Of a DNA stretch of 15,000 bases, positions 7,607 through 15,000 are shown piece after piece. The DNA lies in NCBI GenBank assembly GCA_943704525.1, contig CALSCQ010001100.1, positions 1 through 15,000 on the forward strand. The letters run 5' to 3'. The translations under genes and the position numbers were made by a program. The notes beneath the pieces were generated by a model. That model was not told the origin of the DNA. It did not search any database and was given only the letters and a program-made list of their open reading frames with translations. The DNA is from Pigoraptor vietnamica (Eukaryota; Opisthokonta; Filasterea). Numbering within the stretch: the stretch's first letter is position 1; each line of letters opens with the position of its first letter.

Positions 7607-10600
7607 TCACCAGAGGCCCTTGACCGAATTCCAGGCGCTCGTGACGGACGACGGCGCGGGTATCCACGACTGCTCCACCGACGCATCCCGCGCACGTGCC
7701 ATTTCTTGCGGACTAAAGTGCAGCACCGTCGCGAGCACGGGCACGAGCGACGCGCGCTCCGACGGGTGCTCCGCATACTTGAGCACAACGTTTTTGATGT
7801 ACTCGAGGTTCACGACAGACTCGCGCGCCGCGTTTCGCTCCAGTCGTCGGATCTCTTCCTTCAGCATGTGCGCCTGCGCCTCCATCCGTTGAGCCTCCGC
7901 GTCGGCGTCCCGCACGAGGTCGAGAAGCTGTTTGTTCTCGCCAACCACCGCGTCCCTCTCCACTCGCAGCTGCTCCACTTCTCCGCGCAGCCGCGCCAAC
8001 TCCGCTGCACTTGCTGCAGACTCGGGGTCGCCCGACGGCGTGCGAGTGCCTTCGCCGGTCTCCGACACAAACGACAGCAGGCGCGAGAGGTCGACCTGCG
8101 CCGCCTTTCCTTCTGCCGCTCCGCCGTCCGCCTGCGTCCGCGAGGGTCCGGGACCCTCCCCAGCATCCTCGGCGCGCGTGCCCACGGGCTGTCCGCGGTG
8201 CGCGCGTGCGACAGACGCCTCGTCCCGCAGGCGATCCCTCAGCGCACCCACCTCCCCGCGAAGCACCGCAGCCTCCCGGCGCGCGTCCTCCAGCTGCGCC
8301 GACAGCCCCGACGCCCGCGCCTCTTCGTCGCGAAGGAGCGCGCGCAACATGTGCACTTCGGATGCATGCGACTCGCGCAGTCGCGCCGTCTCTTCCTCCT
8401 GCTCGCGGGCCGCGCGCTTGGCCGCGTCGACGGCGCTCGCACCGCCGCGCTCCGACTCTTGCGCAAGCCGCGCTGCATTTTCCTCCGCGAGGTCCACTGC
8501 CGCGCGCAATTCGGCGCGAAGTGCGTCGCACTCGGCCACCGCCGCCGCCACTTGAGGCCTGAGAACGGCGAGCTCGGACTCGAGTGTATTGGCGCGCTCC
8601 AACTCTGCGGCATGTCGCGCAGTGGCGGCGGAGAGTTCCAAGCGCAGCGCAGTGAGTTGCGTCTCGTGCGCGTCATCCGAGCCCTCGCGGTCGTCCTTCT
8701 TTTTCTTGAGAACAGTGTGCACTCGGATCTGCAAGCACAAATGGGTGGGGAACGTATGGGCCACGCTCAATTGCACCGCAAACGCAGTGGTGCACACGCA
8801 GACGCACGTCCCATAAGAACGATGTCAAAGTAGCCTTTTGACTTCATCGCACCTTATACGCGCTAAACTCGCGCTCCGTTGCTGCGAGCCGTGTCTCTGC
8901 TTCGGCGGCACGTGACACTGCGGCCATCAGTTCTTCCTGGAGCGCCGCGCAGTCCGCAGCCGCCTGTGCCACCGCGCTCTCCGCACGCATTTCTGCCGCG
9001 CGCACGGCCGCCGCGCTGTCCGCCGCCGCGAGTTTGAGATCCTCGATGCACTGCAAAACAGCGTACGTGACAATTGAGACATAAGAACTCTGAACAGTGC
9101 ACACCACACACACAGCGGGCAATACTGTTCATAACGCCAATGCACGCGTGCGCGTTTGTGCGTACACCACCATACGCAGGACACACCTGCTGCAACTGTT
9201 CCTCGCGATCCGCGGCCTCCTTCGCCACACTCTCCCTCTCCGCCGCCGCCTTTCGCGTCTCCGCAATGTCCGCCTTCGCCTTCTGCAGTAGCCCCGCAAA
9301 CTTTTGGAGCTTCGCCTCCGCCGCCGCCAATTTCGCACCGCGCTCCTCAAGGCCCTCCCGCAGCAGCGCGCACTCCTTGCCCGACGACGCGAGCCGATCC
9401 GCTGTCTCCGCACCCGCTGCCTCTAGCGCGGCGATGCGGCCGTTCAAATCCTCGATCGTTCGCCGGTAGTCGTCCAGCTCCAATGACATCAGGCGCGCGC
9501 CCGCAATGCCCTCCGTCGACGCGCGTGCGACGTCCGCCTTTAGTCGTTCGGCAGCCGCGGCGCTTTCGTCCGCAGAACGCCGCGCACTCGCGAGTTCCCC
9601 GCGGAGTACCTCGACCGCCTGCTCGGATGCGGCAGCACGTGCACGCGCGCTTCCACACTCATCCTTCGCGACACCCAGTCGGGCGACAACATCTGACAGC
9701 TCACCCTGCAGACGCTCGAGCGCCGCTGTGCGCACCGAAAGCTCTGCCGACGCGCGCTCAAGCGCGCCACGCAGCTCTTCGGCCTCCTTCCGCGAGGACG
9801 ACAGAGCCTCGCTCATTGCCGACGCCGCCGCTTCCTCGCGTGACTGCGCCTCGGCCTCTCGTCCGTCCAATTCCGCAGTGCGCCGCTCAAGCGCATCGCA
9901 ACGTGCAGAGACACGCGCAAGCTCCGACTCCATTTCGTGTGCCCTTCGCAGCAGGGAGTCCCTCTCCTCCACCAGACGCGCGCACTCCGCACCGGCATCG
10001 TCCGCACGCGCCTTCTCGCTCTCTTCCCTGTTGAACGCCGCAGTGCACTCGACCTCAATCCGCGCCACGTCTGCCGCGAGCGCCTCCTTCGCCAATCGTA
10101 CGTCTTCGGCGGAGCGCTTCGCCCGTTCCGCACGAGCGACGGCCTCTGAGCAGTCCTCCTGCGCCTGCGCGAGGGCGTCCGACAGTTCCCGCACTTGCGC
10201 GCGAAGCGACTCGGTCAGCGCAGCGTCCGTGACAGTGTTTTGCGCGCCGCCCCGCAGTCCCTCGATTTCGTCCGCCAGCGCCTCTGCACGCGACTCTGCG
10301 TCACGTGCCGCCGCATCTGACGCAACGGCCTCCGTCTCGGCCGAGTGCAGACGAGCCAGGAGCGACTCCTTTTCGCGCTGCGCAGCGAACAGCTCCGTGT
10401 TGACGCGGTGCAGCTCCGCCGAGAGCTTATCGGACAGCGACTGGTATCGCGACTCGTCCGCTGCGTGCGCATCCCGCTGCAGTGCAAGTTCTGAGCCCAA
10501 AGCGGCCAGCTGGGCACGCGCACCCTCCAGAGCAGCATGCGCATCTTCGCCCTTCCGCGCCGACGCAAGCGCAGACTCCAGCGCATCAATGCGCGCAACC

Positions 10601-12060
10601 GAAGCGACTGCATCCGCACGGAGGGCATCGCGCTCAGCCACCACCGCGTGAAGCTGTTCACCATCATTTGTCGTCGTCGCAGTCGCCGCAGCCGTGAGAC
10701 GACCTACGTCCTCCACTAGCGACGCCTTGTCTGCCTCAAGCGCTCTTACGCGGGAGCTGAGTTCGTCCACGGCGTGCGCACTCTCCAACAGGCGCCCCTC
10801 GGCTTCGCGAGCCGCACGCTCTAGCTGCGCAGTGCGCTCGTCAGCCGCCGCACGCGCGTCCTGCAACGCGGCATCGAGCGACTTGCGCTCGTTCTCGCTC
10901 TTCACCAGGCGCTCCTTCAGAGCCGCGGCGACCTTTTCGAGCTTCCCCAATCGCTCCGTCAAACCCTTCTCCGTCTCGGCCCACGCCCGCCGCTGCTCCT
11001 CCGCGCGCGCATCCGCATCAGCCGCACGCGCAGACGACGCAGATTCCGAAGCCGCGAGCGCCTTCGCCAACGATGCCTCTGTCTCCTGCAGCCGCGCCTC
11101 CGCGTCCTCTGCACGACGCAAGAGCTTCGTGCGGTCGACTTCGAATTCCTCGCACTTTGCACGCAGCGACGCAACCTCGCCTTCGGAGCGCTCGTGCGCC
11201 GCCCGCAGCGCTGCGACCTCCTCCGAAGCAACGCCGGCACCCGGTGCTTCCTTCGGCGTCTCTTGGAGCCGCTTGTAGGCCTTGAGCAGCTCTGCGTACG
11301 GCAAATCAAACCGTTAAAACACGTACACACCTCAGACACGCACACACACACAGACTCACACACGCACAAACGCAAGCAAGCGACCCGGCACTATCCTAAT
11401 TCCGAGCCCACCTTCGCACTTGGCGCGCGTCTTCACAAGCACCACCGCCTGCTTTTTGAACGCAACGACAAGCTCCTCGCGTGAGGCGGAATCCGGTTCA
11501 AACTTCTTCGCGCCAGGCTCGCTCGAAGACGACAGCTCCGACCCCATTGCACTCCCGCGCGGCGTCGCCGGCTGTGAGGACGCTGCGTCCACGTGCGGTG
11601 CTGGTCTCTGCGGCGATTGCGCCGCGCCATCCGGCGGGAAAGCAACGCTTTGCCCGTCATGGCTGGAGGCGGGTGTTACTGGTCGCGACGAGCCGTTACG
11701 ATGGTCTCCTGCCGGTCGCTCCGCCCGTGCGCGGCTCGGCGGTCGCACGCTGGACCACTCGCCGTCCGTGTCATGTGTGCCGCCCTGCATTGGTGCGCGA
11801 TTGAGTGAATAATTAAAGTGGCGTATTGCAGCGCGACAACGCTGTACCGAGAGAAGCGCATCCGTCAGGCGATAGTCACCCACATTCAATCGGCTGCCGT
11901 CGGCTTGGTGCTGCTTCGCTACTTCATGCACTTCCGGGTGCTGCGAGCGCGGTTCATCCTCGTGTTGTTGTGCCGTCCGTGCGGGCGACGCTCCTGTCCC
12001 CACGGAGGAGTTCAGCTCGCTCTCAATCTGCGCCCAGCCGCGCTTCAGAGTCGCGAACAT
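7607..12060 (-). CDS. GRIP-domain golgin (trans-Golgi coiled-coil tether), 5 exons
   Basis: Exons on -: 12060-11884, 11784-11412, 11291-9187, 9050-8853 and 8728-7607. They join in frame to 1324 aa, with stop TGA. Residues 1-9 (MFATLKRGW) resemble the vesicle-capture N termini of golgin-97 and golgin-245. A Ser/Pro/Gln-rich linker follows to about 158. SREELVVAFKKQ (160-171) and CEELLKAYKRLQE resemble the start of GCC88-type coils. Almost all of 160-1245 is Ala/Glu/Arg/Leu-rich heptad coiled coil. A GRIP domain closes the protein (about 1245-1300: NLEYIKNVVLKYAEH, LVPVLATVLHFSPQE), with the conserved Tyr at about 1261 that binds Arl1-GTP in known members. A 24-residue tail ends SAWNSVKGLW. It should sit on trans-Golgi membrane and tether vesicles. 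Intron 1 (99 bp, no stop, multiple of 3) is inferred from GTGGGT...GCAG and could instead be 33 coding residues. Orthology to one animal golgin is unclear. Confidence 0.9.
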
Positions 12061-12302
12061 CGTTCACGCGTTGCCGTGTTTGCCGCGTGCATTACAAATT
12101 GGGCATTCTTCGCTCGAATGTAATGCGACCGAAAACGGCGCAAAGCGTGCGATAGACAATATCGTTCGGCACAACAGCAGTGGAGAAAAGGCGAGTGTTT
12201 GCGAGAATGCGCAGTACACACACTTTCTCCCGGCTTGATGATGGTCGTTCGAAGTGGGGAAGTGGGCACCTCCGTCACACAAGGGTACTGTGATGGGGTG
12301 GC

Positions 12303-12320
12303 TCCAATGCGATAATTGGA
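12303..12320. promoter_or_regulatory. Inverted CCAAT-box pair
   Basis: TCCAAT-N6-ATTGGA is a perfect inverted repeat placing two CCAAT boxes head to head in the divergent promoter. CCAAT is the NF-Y core in eukaryotes. Both genes could use it. Confidence 0.5.
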
Positions 12321-12406
12321 CTGAAAAAGTGTCGGAAAAATGGGCCGAATTATGAGTGGAAGTCCTACTTGTGGCCGACGAAGGGGCGTATTGGACATTT
12401 TACACC

Positions 12407-12414
12407 TATATAAA
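12407..12414 (+). promoter_or_regulatory. TATA-box-like TATATAAA
   Basis: TATATAAA reads on +, with an ATTGG 13 bp upstream. If used for MANF it would imply a transcription start near 12440 and a 5' leader of about 290 bases, which would put the ERSE at 12519 downstream of the start. The two elements may therefore not serve the same transcript, or this one may be a chance match. Confidence 0.35.
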
Positions 12415-12518
12415 GTAAAAAAGTCTTCGTATATCCAAAATTGAACTTAATGAGCTATTATTCCCATTTAAGTTCTTTGTTACCAAGTATTGCTTGTTTT
12501 GGGTGTCCAAAGGGCTGT

Positions 12519-12537
12519 CGTGGATGGATGTGATTGG
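12519..12537 (-). promoter_or_regulatory. ER stress response element (ERSE), exact CCAAT-N9-CCACG
   Basis: On +, CGTGG (12519-12523), nine bases, then ATTGG (12533-12537). Read on - this is CCAAT-N9-CCACG, the full ERSE consensus with exact spacing, bound in mammals by NF-Y plus ATF6/XBP1. It lies 188 bp before the MANF start codon. MANF is a classic ER-stress-induced gene in animals, driven there by the related ERSE-II. The GGC often found within the N9 of mammalian sites is absent. Confidence 0.65.
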
Positions 12538-12725
12538 TTGACCAGTTAGTATGAAAACCGCAATACACGAGCCGGCACACGCACACACAGTCACTGCCGA
12601 CAGCGACACATCGTTTGACGATTGTAACTCAAGAGTGCGTTCGCTTCAGCTTTCTTCCCACAGCTTTCGCACATTCGCTACTGCGTCCTGCCCATTTATT
12701 GCTTGTTATCATTTTCTCTTAAAAC

Positions 12726-13691
12726 ATGGCGCGCGCCCCTGTTTGCGGCCTTCTTGCGGCCGTGTGCCTGCTTGCCCTTGCGCTGCCTTCGAGCGCACTC
12801 CGCGCCAGCGCAGCCGACGCCAACACGTGCGAAGGTGTGCAATTTGACGACGTCATAGCCGCTGTGCTTTTCCCTTTATCTTCCATTCTCATATAATGTT
12901 GACATTGAGCTCGTTGTTCTGCATCTCTTCTCCTTTGTCTGACGTCACGCGCCACCGCAGTGTGCGTGAAGGTCGTGTCGACAGTCGCCGCTACCCTTAC
13001 CCCGGAGGAGGCGAAGAACGAGGTCGCCATTGAAGACAAGTTCCGCGAGTACTGCAAGACGGCGGTAAACAAGGAAAATCGCTTTGTGGGTTTCACATTG
13101 GTGGCGCGTGGGTGTGCCCATTCGCCACATTGCTCTGCGTCCTTATCCCGTTTTGTCCGCTTCTCGGTTGCATCAAACTGCCCTAGACCTCTCTGCTGTC
13201 TCCATGCACTGACGCATCTCTTCCCCTCGCAGTGCTACTATGTGGGTGGCACCGAGGACGCCGCCACCGGCATGCTCCGCGAGATTTCACGCCCGCTCAT
13301 CAGCGGTCTTCCGCACGACAAGGTGTGCGAGCGCCTCAAGAAGAAGGACGCGCAGATTTGCGAGCTCAAGTACGGTGGGTCTCTGCGGCATCTTTTCGTA
13401 CGGAGGCCAGTGACAGTCGCACACAATGCAATCTCATGCGTGGGCGTACTCTTTGTAAGCACGTCCTTTATGTTAGCCAGACGTGCGCTTTGTAACCCCA
13501 TTTCTTTCTCTCCGCATCGCGCAGACAAGCCGATTGACCTCAAGGCTGTGGACATTAACAAGCTTCGCGTGAAGGAGCTGCGCAAGGTGCTTGCCGACTG
13601 GGGCGAGGAGTGCAAGGGCTGCGCGGAAAAGTCCGACTTCATCCGAAAGATCAACGAAGTGCGCGGCAAGCACGAGAAGAGCGACCTCTGA
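12726..13691 (+). CDS. MANF: MANF/ARMET, secreted ER-stress protein, 4 exons
   Basis: Exons: 12726-12834, 12961-13085, 13233-13374 and 13525-13691. They join in frame to 180 aa (human 182), with stop TGA. Residues 1 to about 30 form a signal peptide with a long hydrophobic core ([18 protein letters not shown]). The N-terminal saposin-like domain has its six cysteines (C35, C38, C68, C79, C110, C121) with hallmark stretches [21 protein letters not shown] and [16 protein letters not shown]. The C-terminal SAP-like domain carries [20 protein letters not shown] with the CXXC pair (C155, C158) and [12 protein letters not shown]. The last four residues, KSDL, form a KDEL-like ER-retrieval signal, as RTDL does in human MANF. 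In animals the protein binds the ER chaperone BiP and protects cells during ER stress. An ERSE lies upstream. All three introns are multiples of 3 (126, 147, 150 bp), and introns 2 and 3 have no in-frame stop. Confidence 0.97.
12940..12947. promoter_or_regulatory. CRE-type palindrome TGACGTCA in MANF intron 1
   Basis: A perfect ATF/CREB consensus octamer 13 bp before the exon 2 boundary. It overlaps the expected branch/acceptor region, so it may be incidental. Confidence 0.25.
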
Positions 13692-13926
13692 AAAGCGCCC
13701 ATGTGGCTCGTGCGTGGCGGTGACTGGACGTGGAGATCCCCGTCACAGTCGCCGGAATTTGCGTTTGCGTTGTCCGGCGTTTTCTCTTCTTTTCTTCTAT
13801 CCATTTCACGACACACGTAAATGCGCTTGCGTGTGTGCATATGTGTTTATATTGCATAGGACTTAGGGGTGCGCTGGCGCATGTTCGACCCTCAATACAT
13901 AACGGCATTGCCTTTCAAGCTCTCGC

Positions 13927-13957
13927 GACACTGAGGCCAGCGCGCGGTGCCAGTGTC
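13927..13957. repeat. Inverted repeat GACACTG...CAGTGTC
   Basis: A perfect 7-bp stem with a 17-base G+C-rich loop, about 235 bp after the MANF stop. It could fold in the 3' UTR RNA. Confidence 0.5.
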
Positions 13958-14044
13958 GGCAATTGTGACCCAAACCCTAATATGAGACGGGATGGCCAAT
14001 ACGCTCAGATAGAAGCGAAGTTCAACGTTGTTTCCGTTCGACAA

Positions 14045-14063
14045 GCTGCAGCCTCACTGCAGC
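14045..14063. repeat. Inverted repeat GCTGCAG-N5-CTGCAGC
   Basis: A perfect 7-bp stem with a 5-base loop (CCTCA) in the convergent intergenic region. It is hairpin-capable in RNA from either strand. Confidence 0.5.
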
Positions 14064-14725
14064 AACGACGGACGGCGCGTGACATGGCTAACCGGCTGCC
14101 GCGTCGCCGGCCAACACAATGAATTGGCTGTTGCCAAATTCAGTGTGAAAACATGGCACAAAGACGACAGCCCGCCGCGCCTCTCCCATGGAGACCGTGC
14201 CGTACGGCGCCCTTCGCGGGGCCTTTGACCTTGAGAGTAGCGCGCACGTTATCCTTTCCGGCGTTGCGAGTGGGACGCATCGTCGCCCGCCTGCGCAACC
14301 GGCCAACACTACCAGCAATAAACGCATTCATTATTTTCTCCGATCCGCGGCTCGCGACGCCCTCGAGAATGCGCTGATTAGTAATTAATATATTCTACTG
14401 CCACTGTAATTGTGGAAGTGGGCAATGCACAGAGAACTTGACGCGTCCGCCGCCGACAGAGGTAACGCAAAGTCAGAATCACGGCAGATTCGGCTTCGCC
14501 CGGCTCTCCAGCGTTCGGTGAATTAACAAAAATAAACACACCACAATTGTCACGCACTTTGTTGCACACCAAGACAGCCGCGAGCACGCACACGCAGCCG
14601 CGCACGCGGCAATTAGAGACATTCGCCGCGAGCAAGGGTTCGATAACGCAGTGCGCACAGTTCGCGCAAACGACAGGATGACTTCGACAAGTCCAAACCA
14701 ACAAGCCCATATCTTGAGATACTGC

Positions 14726-14904
14726 TCAGTTTGTGTGCTTCGCGACGTGGAAGTTGCGGTAGTTCTCCACGTTGCGCTTGAGAATGTCGACGCAGGGGCC
14801 GAGCAGTCGGATAAACGCCTGCTTGTCGAGAACGACGCACTTGACGGGTCCTTCCGCCGTCACCGTCGCCTGTCGCGTGGCGCTGTCGTTCAACAGCGCG
14901 AGCT
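14726..14904 (-). CDS. cAMP-dependent protein kinase regulatory subunit, last exon (partial)
   Basis: An acceptor (ACAATGCAG) at 14905 opens a 179-base exon. With one base from the previous exon it encodes 60 residues and a TGA stop; the 5' part lies beyond the right edge. It is the second cyclic-nucleotide-binding domain (CNB-B) of a PKA R subunit. [19 protein letters not shown] is the end of the phosphate-binding cassette, with the phosphate-contacting Arg kept. [13 protein letters not shown] and [20 protein letters not shown] match the type I R-subunit C terminus, including the Tyr (ENYRNF) that stacks on the nucleotide base in RI-alpha. The R subunit inhibits the catalytic kinase until cAMP binds. 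Unusually, the cassette has RQAT where PKA has RAAT, and one extra residue before the Arg. A tail HVAKHTN follows. No upstream exon lies within the window. Confidence 0.93.
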
Positions 14905-15000
14905 CTGCATTGTCCAACGACAGATGTCGGATCAGCATAGTGTATCAACTCCACATACCGGGAGAAAGAGAAGTGAGCGATGAGTGCGCGTGTGCACATC

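Larger units (their letters stand above)
12061..12725. promoter_or_regulatory. Divergent golgin/MANF promoter region
   Basis: This 665-bp gap separates the divergent golgin and MANF start codons and is clearly AT-richer than the flanking exons. It contains five CCAAT pentamers, counting both strands (12098-12102, 12304-12308, 12315-12319, 12390-12394 and 12533-12537); about 1.3 would be expected by chance at even base composition. A TATATAAA lies at 12407-12414. A 117-codon open frame on - (12398-12045) overlaps the golgin start in another frame and resembles nothing I know. Confidence 0.65.
13692..14725. other. Convergent intergenic region between MANF and the PKA regulatory subunit
   Basis: No gene is recognised. 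The first part is presumably the MANF 3' UTR. AATAAA hexamers on + lie at 14317-14322 and 14531-14536, both far from the MANF stop (626 and 840 bp). Two short hairpin-capable inverted repeats are present (13927-13957 and 14045-14063). The longest open frames (up to 130 codons) lack family resemblance. Confidence 0.5.

Noticed and set aside
7580-8833. 417-codon open frame on +
   Set aside because: It is antisense to the last golgin exon, whose - strand frame gives a convincing coiled coil and GRIP domain. The + frame is Arg/His/Leu-rich, typical of the complement of G+C-biased codons.
9156-10034. 292-codon Pro/Arg-rich open frame on +
   Set aside because: Antisense shadow of the same golgin exon in another frame, spanning its intron 3 boundary.
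9506-10651. 381-codon Ser/Ala-rich open frame on +
   Set aside because: It is the exact antisense shadow of the golgin coil (Ala, Glu and Arg codons read backwards as Ser, Ala and Arg). No start context or family resemblance.
12045-12398. 117-codon open frame on - upstream of the golgin
   Set aside because: It overlaps the golgin start codon in a different frame, has no family resemblance and lies in the AT-rich promoter region.
13970-13981. Telomere-like CCCTAA motif
   Set aside because: A single unit only (CCAAACCCTAAT); no array, so no telomeric or interstitial telomere repeat.
14651-14983. 110-codon open frame on +
   Set aside because: Antisense of the PKA regulatory subunit exon, which is identified with high confidence on -.

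Overview
This is a nuclear genome window from a G+C-rich, intron-containing eukaryote, most likely a flagellated protist. I infer a motile cilium because an intact outer-dynein-arm docking gene (ODAD4/TTC25) is present. The lineage cannot be fixed from this sequence. I could place 20 complete introns in four genes. Every one starts GTGNG and all but one end in CAG; most are about 100-200 bp.

Layout, left to right: a (TG)n microsatellite (1-128); a Sel1-repeat pseudogene on + (345-1244) with several frame breaks; about 1.2 kb without a recognisable gene, ending in a promoter-like stretch with a perfect palindrome and a tandem CACGTG element; ODAD4/TTC25 on + (11 exons, 2483-5444, 515 aa); a small four-exon gene on - (5733-6732) for a prefoldin-like protein resembling human ASDURF; a decayed duplicate of that gene's first exon and intron (about 7060-7310); a large GRIP-domain golgin on - (5 exons, 12060-7607, 1324 aa); a 665-bp divergent promoter; MANF/ARMET on + (4 exons, 12726-13691, 180 aa); about 1 kb without a gene; and the last exon of a PKA regulatory subunit on - (14904-14726), whose remainder lies beyond the right edge.

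The genes do not form one pathway, but two pairings stand out. The golgin (trans-Golgi tether) and MANF (ER-stress protein) are divergent and share a promoter. That promoter holds five CCAAT boxes and an exact ER-stress response element (CCAAT-N9-CCACG, read on the - strand) about 190 bp before the MANF start codon. ODAD4 and the ASDURF-like gene converge tail to tail with only 288 bp between their stop codons. The PAQosome, of which ASDURF is a subunit, assembles large complexes, so a link to ciliary assembly is conceivable but purely speculative.

The most noteworthy items are the free-standing ASDURF-like gene (in humans this protein is encoded by an upstream ORF of ASNSD1), its decayed exon copy, the ERSE at MANF, and the uniform GTGNG splice donors. 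No new multi-gene system was seen. Gene models were built by eye from reading frame, splice sites and remembered family motifs; no search was run.
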